Shown here: positions 8,965 to 17,274 of the stretch, in pieces
Layout: every line of letters begins with the position of its first letter
Numbering within the stretch: the first letter of the stretch is position 1
Assembly: GCF_948948975.1 (NCBI RefSeq)
Contig: NZ_CARBVX010000005.1
Location: 1 to 64,000, forward strand
DNA length: 64,000 nucleotides
Reading direction: 5' to 3'
Origin: an uncultured Lactobacillus sp.
Lineage (GTDB): Bacteria; Bacillota; Bacilli; Lactobacillales; Lactobacillaceae
The notes under the pieces: generated by a model
Database searches by the model: none
Told to the model about the DNA's origin: nothing
Seen by the model: only the letters and a program-made list of their open reading frames with translations
Program-made: the position numbers and the translations under genes

Positions 8965-10059
8965 TTACTTATATTTGTTTATCCATGAATAATACCAGTC
9001 ATATAGTTTTTTATTTTGAACATTAATATTATAATTATCGTTTCCTCTAAAACTACGATCAAAATCCTGTTTTTTCCAAGATTGAAATTCATTAATCCAA
9101 GGATTTACTCCCTCATCTATTGAGAGTAATTTTACTTTATCAGAATATATAACTGAAGGATCTATGTTTTTAGATAGTATTGTTGGTATACCAGATGCTT
9201 GAGCTTCTATTGCTACTACTGGCAAGCCTTCATAAAGAGAAGGCATAGCAAATACATCAAACGCAGAATAAAACTTTTCAGTACTTTTTACACCACGCAC
9301 TCTAATGATATGAGCTGCGCTTTTCTTTGATTTAATGTATTTTTCTAATTCTTGTTCATCAGGCTGGTTCTTCTCGCCCTTTCCAATAATCATTAAGTAA
9401 CTATCGGGATACTCATCATAAAATTTATCAAATATTTCAACAAGAAATTTTTGATTTTTTTGTTCAACTACTCGTCCAATATTTCCAATTAAAAACGATT
9501 TCTCTGGAATATGATACTTTTTTCTTATTTCTTCTCTTGCAGATTGATTAAATTGATATTTACTCTGATCAATTGCATTAAACAAGATATTAAATTTTTG
9601 ATTTCCGTAGAGATATTTTCCAGCCTCTTCACCACATGCTACTAATTCGTTGGCTGACCAACTAGTTAATTTCTTATAGATCCTATCTTTAACAGAATCA
9701 CCATCATTTAGGGCTAAATGAGAATGGGATACACGCACTGGAACACCCAAAATTTTTGCAATAGTTAGTGGAAAGAAATTCATCAGACTCATATGACTAT
9801 GTACAACGTCAGGTTTTTCTTTTTTTATAAGTTGGTACGTTGATTTTATATTTCCCCAAAGACTTTCTCTTCGAGCCGGAATTTGATACATTTTATTTCC
9901 TAATTGTTCCGACATTTTCTTTTTTGCTGAATCTGCAGTATGTAGATAAACTATTGATTCCTTTACCTCATAATCTTTATTTAACTTACCAGTATAATTT
10001 AATAAAACTTGCTCTACTCCACCGTTAACAAAACCAGCCGTAAAATGCATAACTTTCAT
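8965..10059 (-). CDS. GT4-family glycosyltransferase
   Basis: This is a retaining GT-B transferase of 364 residues. The N-terminal domain opens with 'MHFTAGFVNGGVEQVLLNY', the glycine-rich acceptor loop of this family, and contains 'DVVHSHMSLMNF'. The C-terminal donor domain carries 'IGNIGRVVEQKNQ' near 190 and the catalytic EX7E motif within 'PSLYEGLPVVAIEAQASGIP' near residue 280. It adds one sugar to the lipid-linked repeat unit; sugar identity and linkage are not readable. It resembles the next GT4 gene in layout, suggesting paralogous or stepwise acquisition. The start is the family-typical MKVMHF; its ribosome site is weak. Confidence 0.92.
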   Translation of the reverse strand: MKVMHFTAGFVNGGVEQVLLNYTGKLNKDYEVKESIVYLHTADSAKKKMSEQLGNKMYQIPARRESLWGNIKSTYQLIKKEKPDVVHSHMSLMNFFPLTIAKILGVPVRVSHSHLALNDGDSVKDRIYKKLTSWSANELVACGEEAGKYLYGNQKFNILFNAIDQSKYQFNQSAREEIRKKYHIPEKSFLIGNIGRVVEQKNQKFLVEIFDKFYDEYPDSYLMIIGKGEKNQPDEQELEKYIKSKKSAAHIIRVRGVKSTEKFYSAFDVFAMPSLYEGLPVVAIEAQASGIPTILSKNIDPSVIYSDKVKLLSIDEGVNPWINEFQSWKKQDFDRSFRGNDNYNINVQNKKLYDWYYSWINKYK

Positions 10060-10068
10060 TCTTATTTA

Positions 10069-11187
10069 CTATCTTTCACTTTCTAGTAATTTAGATATTT
10101 CTACAACTTGTTCTTTTATATCGAATTTTTCTAACACAGGATTTAATTCTTTACGTTCAGCATTTGTTTTAAATTTTATATTAATTAAAGCATGATTCCA
10201 CTTACTATCATCATATCCCTCTATTTTTGTAATATCCTGCGTTGCAAAAACTTGTGGGGCCACCTTACTGGAAGCAAGAACTGGAAGGTTACTAACTTGC
10301 GCCTCTAGCGGTACAAGACCAAAGCCTTCATATAGACTTGGAAAAATTAACACATCCATTGCTGAATACCACTTGTTCAATATATTAGTATAAGGAATAA
10401 ATTTTACGCTTTCCTCAATTTTTAATTCAGAAACCATTTTTTTTATTTTTTCTTCCAATGGTCCCTTCCCGATTAATAATAATTTACTGTCAGTATATTG
10501 AGCATGATAATTGGCAAATACCTGTAAAACAAGGGCCGGATTTTTACGATTCACAAATGCGCCCGCAAATGCAACTATTTTTTCATTTTCTTTTATCTTT
10601 AATTGATCCCTAAGTTCTTTTCGTGCGTCTTCATCGAAAACAAATCTTTTGAGTTCAATTCCATTATTAATAATGTTGACCTCTCTTAAAGTTCCAAACA
10701 TCCACTTAGCTGCATCTTTAGAAGTAGCAACTTTAACATCTGCCTGAGTTTCTAATATTTTCTTTCCCCTATCATTTAGTGTGTTTAATAGCTTCATTAA
10801 TATTTTATTACTAAAGACATGGCTATAATATGAATTATGTGAATGGCAGACAACTCTTGCTTTTGTATAGCGTTTAGCATACGTTACAGGAAAATAATTC
10901 CATGAGGAAGAATAATTGAAATACACTAAATCAAAATCATTTTTTTTAAAAAATTTTTTCCACCATTTAATATGATTAAATGGTCTTTTAGTTACTGGGA
11001 TTACTCTTTCGAGAGTCCAACCTAATTTTTTACATTTCTCAGTAGCGTTACCTTTTAGATCCACTCCATATCCAACGCACTTAATATCATATTTATTACT
11101 ATTAAAATTTGAAAATATATTAAATATAGCCTCTGTAAGTCCACTACCACTAATGAAATCGCCAACAACTAATAGTCTCTTTTTCAC
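10069..11187 (-). CDS. GT4-family glycosyltransferase
   Basis: This is a 372-residue GT-B transferase with the N-terminal 'VVGDFISGSGLTEAI' loop, 'RVVCHSHNSYYS' in the acceptor domain, 'FAGAFVNRKNPALVL' at the start of the donor domain and EX7E in 'FPSLYEGFGLVPLEAQVS' near 285-300. Translation starts with GTG, overlapping the stop of the upstream GT4 gene by four bases (GTGA); GAGGAG lies about 11 bases before. An A6-T6-A8 stretch in the coding strand (10940-10959) encodes Lys-Lys-Phe-Phe-Lys-Lys-Asn and is a potential slippage site. Donor and acceptor are unknown. Confidence 0.92.
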   Translation of the reverse strand: MKKRLLVVGDFISGSGLTEAIFNIFSNFNSNKYDIKCVGYGVDLKGNATEKCKKLGWTLERVIPVTKRPFNHIKWWKKFFKKNDFDLVYFNYSSSWNYFPVTYAKRYTKARVVCHSHNSYYSHVFSNKILMKLLNTLNDRGKKILETQADVKVATSKDAAKWMFGTLREVNIINNGIELKRFVFDEDARKELRDQLKIKENEKIVAFAGAFVNRKNPALVLQVFANYHAQYTDSKLLLIGKGPLEEKIKKMVSELKIEESVKFIPYTNILNKWYSAMDVLIFPSLYEGFGLVPLEAQVSNLPVLASSKVAPQVFATQDITKIEGYDDSKWNHALINIKFKTNAERKELNPVLEKFDIKEQVVEISKLLESER

Positions 11188-12284
11188 CTTGAGTAAATCT
11201 CCTCTAACATTTTTACTGTATCACTAATATCGTAACCAGCATTTTTAACATCTAAATACGATAAATTGCGTTCTTCTTTTCTAGATTTATTAACTTTTTC
11301 AAGAGCTAAATTTGCATATAGTTTTGGAGATTTGCTTATATCAATAGTTTCTATTTGATTAGTGACTTTTGCCTCAGGTTCTATATGATTGCTTGCAATA
11401 CATTCCAGTCCCGTAGCCTGAGCTTCAATTAAAACAATTCCTAAGCCCTCATAATGAGAAGGAAAAAGAAATACATCACTCATAAACATAAGATTTTTTA
11501 CATCATCTCTAATTCCTAAAAATTTAACCTGATCAGTTAAACCCATTTTAGCTATTTGTTCTTGTAATTTAGGTTTAAGCTCCCCATCACCTACTAAAAA
11601 TAAAATAGAGTTAGAATCTTTTTTTAATATCTCATTGAACCATTTAAATAAATATGCATGGTTTTTTTGATGTGATAGACGTCCAACATGTAAAAACACA
11701 TTTTTATTTACTACATTAAATTTTTTTCTATATTTATTTCTAATAGTTGCATTGAATTGATAACTCCTAGTTTCAATTCCATTTGGTATAATTTCGGCTG
11801 ATCTATTTTTAAAAAGCCATTTTCGTGCACCCTCGCTACAAGCTAGCCTAATTATGTCATTTCGGTAGTTAAATCTTCGATTCACAAAGTTTAAGATTCT
11901 ACGTGAATACATACCAGGATTCATATATGAATTATGTGAATGCACAATGACTTTTGCAGAAGAATATTTTAAAGGTAGAGAAATCCCTTCTGAATAGCTC
12001 CAAGTCAATATATTATTATGCACAAAATCATATTTATTATGCTCTAAAATCTTCCTAAACTGTCTTTTATTTTCACGTAGATTTTCTCTGCGACCCGGTA
12101 TTTTATATATCTTACCACCGAGTTTTTTTATTTCTTCAGCATAAGCAATTTCTTTATTTTCAGTTTCCATATTAATAAAATCTAACTGAAATTTTTCACG
12201 ATCTATATTTCTATAAACATTCATAATAAAAGCTTCGATTCCACCATAATTTGATGTCATACCTACTTGAAGAATTCGTTTCAA
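11184..12284 (-). CDS. GT4-family glycosyltransferase
   Basis: This is a 366-residue retaining GT-B enzyme. The start 'MKRILQVGMTSNYGGIEAFI' is typical of EpsF/CapM-like GT4 proteins. The acceptor domain has 'VIVHSHNSYMNPGMYSRRI', the donor domain begins near 'FLHVGRLSHQKNHAYLF', and EX7E lies in 'FPSHYEGLGIVLIEAQATG' around 280. I chose the TTG at 12284 because AGGTGA sits five bases upstream of it; the frame extends to a GTG at 12293 that lies within that Shine-Dalgarno. Its stop overlaps the next GT gene. Specific sugar unknown. Confidence 0.9.
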   Translation of the reverse strand: MKRILQVGMTSNYGGIEAFIMNVYRNIDREKFQLDFINMETENKEIAYAEEIKKLGGKIYKIPGRRENLRENKRQFRKILEHNKYDFVHNNILTWSYSEGISLPLKYSSAKVIVHSHNSYMNPGMYSRRILNFVNRRFNYRNDIIRLACSEGARKWLFKNRSAEIIPNGIETRSYQFNATIRNKYRKKFNVVNKNVFLHVGRLSHQKNHAYLFKWFNEILKKDSNSILFLVGDGELKPKLQEQIAKMGLTDQVKFLGIRDDVKNLMFMSDVFLFPSHYEGLGIVLIEAQATGLECIASNHIEPEAKVTNQIETIDISKSPKLYANLALEKVNKSRKEERNLSYLDVKNAGYDISDTVKMLEEIYSR

Positions 12285-12298
12285 AATTATCACCTAAA

Positions 12299-13378
12299 CT
12301 AATTTATATTATTTCTTAAAGACAAAAGAATTCTTTTTGAAAAAGATTTGTAGCCGAATTTTTTTACTGAATCAGTTACTTGTTCAGTACTGGGTAGAAT
12401 ATTTTTTTGATTCACTATATCTTTAATTAATAAACTCAATTTTTTTACGTCGCCTGGTTTATATAAAAAACCATTTTCTGAATTAACAATTTCATCTGGT
12501 CCAATCGGACAAGATGAAGAGATTAAGGGAATTCCTCTAATTGCCGCTTCACACAGAACCATCCCAAAACCTTCATACTTTGAAGTTAATACTAATACAT
12601 CTGCCTCATTTATCTTATCCCATACATTTTCTGAAAAACCTTTAAAAGATATTTTTTCTTGGGAATTTTTATTTGCAAGTTTTAATAATTTAGTTTTAGT
12701 TTTATCATCAATAGTACCGTACAAGTCACATTTCCAATTTCCTTCTACTAAATTTAGAGCCTTAATTAATTCAGATACATTTTTTTGGCCATTATAATCA
12801 ATTCTACCAACATAGACAAATCGATTCTGTCTACCAGTTCTTTTTACTTTTTTAGGCTTTGTTATATTAATTGGATTATATACAACAGAAATCTTATTTT
12901 CTTTTACTCCCATAGAAATTAATTCTTTTTTTATTCCCATACTAATTGCCCAAAATTCATCTGTAGTTTCTAAATATTTAGTTTTAATATTTTTCATTTT
13001 AAATGAATAATGATACCAAGCAATAATTTTAGTATTTGGAGAAAAGATTCTCTTTAATTTATAAGCAAAACTCCAAATTATAGGGTTCGTAGCTACAAAA
13101 AAATCAGGTTTTTCTTTCTTTAACGTGCTAGCTATCAATATTGGCATCCCCGTAGCATAACTTACAAGCTGCAAATATCTTGATTTTGAAAAATTATATA
13201 TCTTTTTGTCCCAACCGTTTAACCAGGCAGAGCTATTACTCCCTCCAAAACTAATTAACTTCCATTTTATGTCCTCATTAGTTTGTTTCACATTAAGAGC
13301 TTCCGCAAAATTTTTAATTACTGTTTCTGTACCTCCAGTTCCTTTTAGGTATGGGACAGCAACTATAACTTTCTTCAT
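12299..13378 (-). CDS. GT4-family glycosyltransferase
   Basis: This is a 359-residue GT-B transferase with the N-terminal 'VIVAVPYLKGTGGTETVI' loop, 'KIIAWYHYSFKMKNI' in the acceptor domain, 'FVYVGRIDYNGQKNVSELI' opening the donor domain and EX7E within 'LTSKYEGFGMVLCEAAIRG' around 268. The donor-domain opening 'GRIDYNGQKN' resembles the WaaG/LPS-galactosyltransferase-like subgroup, so a hexose donor is plausible but unproven. The start at ATG 13378 is preceded by AGGTGG at five bases; the GTG nine bases earlier lies within that site. It follows the DUF4422 gene closely. Confidence 0.9.
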   Translation of the reverse strand: MKKVIVAVPYLKGTGGTETVIKNFAEALNVKQTNEDIKWKLISFGGSNSSAWLNGWDKKIYNFSKSRYLQLVSYATGMPILIASTLKKEKPDFFVATNPIIWSFAYKLKRIFSPNTKIIAWYHYSFKMKNIKTKYLETTDEFWAISMGIKKELISMGVKENKISVVYNPINITKPKKVKRTGRQNRFVYVGRIDYNGQKNVSELIKALNLVEGNWKCDLYGTIDDKTKTKLLKLANKNSQEKISFKGFSENVWDKINEADVLVLTSKYEGFGMVLCEAAIRGIPLISSSCPIGPDEIVNSENGFLYKPGDVKKLSLLIKDIVNQKNILPSTEQVTDSVKKFGYKSFSKRILLSLRNNIN

Positions 13379-13387
13379 ATTAACCAC

Positions 13388-14164
13388 CTAAAAATGAGTT
13401 TGTTTTTTACCAATTCCAAATTTTCTATTGACAAAACTAATACCCTTTTTCACTAATTGTTTAGGGCCAATTTGTCCCCACGGAATTTCTTTATAGCTTT
13501 CATTAGTGGTATATAACCAAACATCCATTAAAAGCTCTGAAATATATCCAAATACTCTCGCTTCTTGAACAGAATAATCTGAAATATCAATTTCATTTTC
13601 AAGCTTCTCTAGAATCCCAAACATAAAATTGCAGTATGAATCAAATGCATCAGCTTTCATAATAAACATATTAAACATGTGTGCTTTTCGGCTTTTCATC
13701 ACTTTATCAAAAGCTGTTAGATATGCTGGATATGACTTTTCAATTATTTCGCGTGTTTTATCTAAAGGTTCTTTATGGTGTGCATGAATGTAATGAGAAT
13801 AGTTTGTTTCAATGTAGTAATTTCTCTTTTTAGGCAGAAGCACATCATACGTTTGTAAGAGTTGTTCTATCTTTTCAATATTTATAACATTATCTAAATT
13901 ATAAGGTTTTTTATCGAAAAAAAGACGTCGATAGTGAACTAAGCCTACAGCATCGACATCTTTTAAATTTTTCCAAGCCCAATAAATAGCTGTTAACTCG
14001 TTATAATTAGGATTTTTTTCAGATATATTGTCTCCTTCATCATCTCGTTGATAAGGAATATCTGGTTTATAATTTTTCTTGGCGCCTACTAATACTGGTA
14101 AGTATCCAGGAACAGCTGGCATTGGAAATTTTTTATGAGCAGCAATTAAAATTTTTATCTTCAT
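13388..14164 (-). CDS. DUF4422 family protein, putative glycosyltransferase
   Basis: This is a 258-residue soluble protein. It opens with 'MKIKILIAAHKKFPMP' and has the conserved segments 'DEGDNISEKNPNYNELTAIY' and 'VGLVHYRRLFF', the hallmark HYRR motif of DUF4422, a family found in capsule and exopolysaccharide clusters. By family knowledge these are thought to be glycosyltransferases, but the donor is not established. The start at 14164 is set by GGAG five bases upstream; the open frame continues 14 codons further into the epsE gene without a ribosome site. Its place directly after the priming transferase suggests it may add the second sugar; this is inference. Confidence 0.82.
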   Translation of the reverse strand: MKIKILIAAHKKFPMPAVPGYLPVLVGAKKNYKPDIPYQRDDEGDNISEKNPNYNELTAIYWAWKNLKDVDAVGLVHYRRLFFDKKPYNLDNVINIEKIEQLLQTYDVLLPKKRNYYIETNYSHYIHAHHKEPLDKTREIIEKSYPAYLTAFDKVMKSRKAHMFNMFIMKADAFDSYCNFMFGILEKLENEIDISDYSVQEARVFGYISELLMDVWLYTTNESYKEIPWGQIGPKQLVKKGISFVNRKFGIGKKQTHF

Positions 14165-14174
14165 TCTAACTCCA

Positions 14175-14834
14175 TTAATAAGCACTATTTGGATGAATAA
14201 CAACACCGACAGTCTTTAACAAAATCTTAAAATCAAACCATAGACTGCTATTATTAATGTATTCCAAGTCTAATTCTACCATTTCATCAAAATCCGCATC
14301 ATTACGCTTGGTTACTTGCCAAAGACCAGTACAACCTGGTGTAACAGTCAATCGTAACTTGTCATATGGTGTATAATCTTCTACTTCCATTGGTAGAGGT
14401 GGACGAGGTCCCACTAAAGACATATCACCTTTTAACACATTCCATAACTGTGGTAGTTCATCAAGACTATATTTTCTAATTACATGGCCCACTTTAGTTA
14501 CACGAGGATCATTCTTAATCTTAAACATAGCCCCATCAATTTCATTTTCTTCTTCTAATTGTTCTACCATTTGATCAGCATTAACAATCATAGAACGAAA
14601 TTTCCACATTTTAAATGGTTTCTCATTTTTACCAATTCGTTCTTGCGAATAGAAAGCTGGGCCTCCATCTTCTCTTTTAATTAGAAAAATTAAAACTAAA
14701 AATAATGGTGATAATAATATTAAGGCTAACCCACTAGCTAAAACATCAAAAGAGCGCTTTATAGCACGGTATCCTATACGTCCATTAACTTTTGACGGAT
14801 CTAGTTTTACCTTTTTAACCTCTTGTGCCATCAT
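14175..14834 (-). CDS. epsE: Priming sugar-phosphate transferase (undecaprenyl-phosphate glycosyl-1-phosphate transferase)
   Basis: This enzyme starts each repeat unit by moving a sugar-1-phosphate (galactose or glucose type) to undecaprenyl phosphate. The 219-residue protein is the short form: one N-terminal hydrophobic hairpin (about 30-52) followed by the bacterial sugar transferase domain. Signature segments are 'FYSQERIGKNEKPFKMWKFR', 'KYSLDELPQLWNVLKGDMSL', 'VGPRPPLP' and 'PGCTGLWQVTKR'. It lacks the extra N-terminal membrane domain of WbaP-like enzymes. Two adjacent ATG codons (14834 and 14831) could both be used. It follows the epsABCD regulatory block by 27 bases. Confidence 0.95.
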   Translation of the reverse strand: MMAQEVKKVKLDPSKVNGRIGYRAIKRSFDVLASGLALILLSPLFLVLIFLIKREDGGPAFYSQERIGKNEKPFKMWKFRSMIVNADQMVEQLEEENEIDGAMFKIKNDPRVTKVGHVIRKYSLDELPQLWNVLKGDMSLVGPRPPLPMEVEDYTPYDKLRLTVTPGCTGLWQVTKRNDADFDEMVELDLEYINNSSLWFDFKILLKTVGVVIHPNSAY

Positions 14835-14861
14835 TTAAAACTCTATCCCCCAATAATAAAA

Positions 14862-15632
14862 TTAAAATATCCAGAAACGTTTCTTTTTCTTTAAAGGTTT
14901 CCAATTTAAATTAACATTATCAGAATTGATAATATTTCTTGCATTTTGCTTAAAGCTATTAGCAACATCCAATCCTTGCGTTTTTTCTAACTTCTCATAA
15001 GCGTCATGCATACGACTTTCTCGTTTTGGCAATGTATGGGCATCAGAAGCAAAGGTAGCTACCTGACCTGCTTCTACAAATCGATCAGCTAACTTTTCAA
15101 TTTCTTTTCCAAATACTCCCACATACGAACTAGCAGTAATTTGTGTTAAACATCCTTGTTCAATAAATTCTTGTAACCTTTCTGGATGGGCCAAGATACC
15201 CGAATTTCTTTCTGGATGAACAATTATTGGAGTTATTCCCCGGCCCAATAATTTAAAAGTCATGTCTTTGGCATAAGTTGGTACATCTTCACTTGGAAAT
15301 TCCAGTAACATATATCTACCATCATCATCACAAAATAAGATATCATCATCGTCTAAAGCTTGAGGTAAATTACCATTTAGACGAACTTCTTGACTCGGAA
15401 AGACTGTTAATGGAATATTATGCTTCTTTAATTCAGATTGAAACGCAGTCGTTTCCTTAATAATATCCTTTTTATGATTCAGATATTTTCCATTTAAAGT
15501 ATGCGGAGTCATTAGTGCATGCGTAATTCCATCTGCAACTGCAGCTTCAGCTAATCCTAATGATGATTCTAAATCAGGTGAACCATCATCAATTCCTGGC
15601 AATATATGTGAGTGAATATCAACTAATACCAT
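14862..15632 (-). CDS. epsD: PHP-family protein-tyrosine phosphatase (CpsB/Wzh type)
   Basis: This metal-dependent phosphatase removes phosphate from the EpsC kinase and so tunes chain length and output. The 256-residue protein starts with the metal-binding HxH of the PHP fold ('DIHSHILPGIDDGS', His7 and His9) and has 'PSQEVRLNG', 'PIIVHPERN' and 'ATFASDAHTL', which supply the remaining metal ligands. It is unrelated to the low-molecular-weight phosphatase at 24430-24906. It lies six bases downstream of epsC, and the BY-kinase, modulator and phosphatase form the usual control trio. Confidence 0.95.
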   Translation of the reverse strand: MVLVDIHSHILPGIDDGSPDLESSLGLAEAAVADGITHALMTPHTLNGKYLNHKKDIIKETTAFQSELKKHNIPLTVFPSQEVRLNGNLPQALDDDDILFCDDDGRYMLLEFPSEDVPTYAKDMTFKLLGRGITPIIVHPERNSGILAHPERLQEFIEQGCLTQITASSYVGVFGKEIEKLADRFVEAGQVATFASDAHTLPKRESRMHDAYEKLEKTQGLDVANSFKQNARNIINSDNVNLNWKPLKKKKRFWIF

Positions 15633-15638
15633 TATTTG

Positions 15639-16394
15639 TTACTTCGCTTCTCCATCTTTTTCTTGACCGTATCCATATCCATATCCATATCCATACCCAT
15701 CTGGTCCGGTTTTCACGTCATTCATTACATAGCCTAAAACATGTGTCTTACTTAAGTTAAGCATTTCAATAGCCCGCTCAACTCCAGCCTTTTGCGTAAC
15801 TCCTTGACGTACAACTAGGACTACACCATCCATTTCACCAGCTAAAATTTGTGTATCCGAAACTTCTAAAACTGGCGCTAAGTCTAAAATTACTAAATCA
15901 TAGTGTTCTTTTACCATATTTAAGAAAGCACGCATTCTGTTAGAACCTAATAATTGAGCTGGGTTAGGTGGAATTGGACCAGCAGGCATTACTGAAAGGT
16001 TCGGAATAATATCTTCTTTTACAATATCAGCCATATCTACTTCATTTGAATGTGAAGTTAAGATCGTGGTCAATCCTACTCGATTTGGAATATCAAATGT
16101 TTGATGTAGCGTAGGTCTATGTAAATCGGCATCAATTAATAATACTTTTTTACCAGCTTGAGCCATTGTTATAGCTACATTAACGATTACAGTTGACTTA
16201 CCTTCACTAATATTAGCTGAAGTAAAAGCTAAAGCCTTGATTTGGTGATCAACACTTGTAAAATCTATGTTCGTTTTAACAGTTCTAAATTGCTCACTTA
16301 CTGGGTTTTGTGGCTTTGCTACAGTAATCAACTTAGCACCATATTGCATGGTTTCATCAGTACCACGTTTTTTACGTCTATTAAACAATCCCAT
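15639..16394 (-). CDS. epsC: Bacterial tyrosine autokinase (BY-kinase, CpsD/Wze type)
   Basis: This is the cytosolic autokinase that partners EpsB. Residues 59-68 (SANISEGKST) form Walker A, 'LLIDADLHRP' near 86-95 is Walker A', and 'LVILDLAPV' near 168 is Walker B. The C-terminus is a tyrosine cluster with five Tyr alternating with Gly, encoded by a nearly perfect hexanucleotide repeat. Cycles of Tyr phosphorylation by the kinase and dephosphorylation by EpsD control polymerisation in this family. It is 251 residues, normal for the split Gram-positive form whose activating segment lies in EpsB. A good ribosome site (AGGAG) precedes ATG 16394. Confidence 0.95.
   Translation of the reverse strand: MGLFNRRKKRGTDETMQYGAKLITVAKPQNPVSEQFRTVKTNIDFTSVDHQIKALAFTSANISEGKSTVIVNVAITMAQAGKKVLLIDADLHRPTLHQTFDIPNRVGLTTILTSHSNEVDMADIVKEDIIPNLSVMPAGPIPPNPAQLLGSNRMRAFLNMVKEHYDLVILDLAPVLEVSDTQILAGEMDGVVLVVRQGVTQKAGVERAIEMLNLSKTHVLGYVMNDVKTGPDGYGYGYGYGYGQEKDGEAK
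15669..15700 (-). repeat. Hexanucleotide tandem repeat encoding the EpsC tyrosine tail
   Basis: On the coding strand TATGGA is repeated four times, flanked by near copies (TATGGG side and TACGGT). Each unit encodes Tyr-Gly, giving five tyrosines. Slippage would change the tyrosine number by one without breaking the frame. Confidence 0.85.
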
Positions 16395-16404
16395 TTATAC
16401 TCTC

Positions 16405-17268
16405 CTATACACGTTTCTTTTTACCAGAATTACTATCATTGTCATTAATACTAAATTTATTAGACAAGTGGAAGTGAGATATATGACCTAAATTTGTTAA
16501 ACCTAATTCTTTAGTCAAATAATCATCATCTCTAACTGTAGTATTAAATGAATCACGTAAGACAATTAAAGCTATACTGATAATTAATCCAAGAATAATA
16601 CCGGCAAATGTAAATAGTGAAGTCTTAGGGAAAGTTTTAGTACCACGAGAAGCTGGTGATACAATTGTCACATTATTAACATTCATAATGCTCTTGATTT
16701 TACTCTTAAATGTTTGAGCAACTGCATTTGCGATTGCTTGAGCCTTTTCTGGATCATTACTCTTCGCGCTAATCGTGAAAACTTGAGATTGTTGTTGTGT
16801 AGTTACAGAAACTGCTTTTTGCATTTCCTTAGCGCTCACATTATAACTACGTCCCGCTCTTCTAACAACTGCTGGTTCAGCTGGGCTTACTAATTTTTTA
16901 GTCCCATCTGCTAAAGTCCGATATTTAGCTGGTTTAGCTGGTTTTACGACTTCAGTAGGATTTTTTAGCCACTTAGAAGCATCTTTTAAGATAACTGGAC
17001 TAGTAACAATATCTTTATAAGTATTAATTAATTGAACATCAGCTTGTTGAGCATTGAATGCTTGGCCAGCATCAGTTGTATTTCTTTTTTGATTAACCAA
17101 AATCTGAGTAGTTGAAGTATACTTTGGTTCAACAACAAAAGCAGCTAGAACAAAGCCAACTGCTCCTAAACCAACTGCCCATGCAATAATTGCCCAAATA
17201 TGTGCTCGAAGAAGCATCCATAATCTACGTAAATCGATTGTATTTTCAGTTTTTGTACTGTTTTCCAC
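16405..17268 (-). CDS. epsB: Chain-length determinant / BY-kinase modulator (Wzz/CpsC type)
   Basis: This is a 287-residue membrane protein with two membrane segments (about 26-46 and 222-243) flanking an extracytoplasmic Wzz domain. The N-terminal 'TIDLRRLWMLLRAHIWAII' is typical of the family. A proline-rich insertion with repeated PAKPAKY and PAEPAVV blocks lies near 105-135. After the second membrane segment a cytosolic tail ends in a basic KKKRV; in related systems this tail activates the kinase encoded next. Translation starts with GTG behind AGGA. It sits seven bases after epsA. Confidence 0.94.
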   Translation of the reverse strand: MENSTKTENTIDLRRLWMLLRAHIWAIIAWAVGLGAVGFVLAAFVVEPKYTSTTQILVNQKRNTTDAGQAFNAQQADVQLINTYKDIVTSPVILKDASKWLKNPTEVVKPAKPAKYRTLADGTKKLVSPAEPAVVRRAGRSYNVSAKEMQKAVSVTTQQQSQVFTISAKSNDPEKAQAIANAVAQTFKSKIKSIMNVNNVTIVSPASRGTKTFPKTSLFTFAGIILGLIISIALIVLRDSFNTTVRDDDYLTKELGLTNLGHISHFHLSNKFSINDNDSNSGKKKRV

Positions 17269-17274
17269 TTTTTC

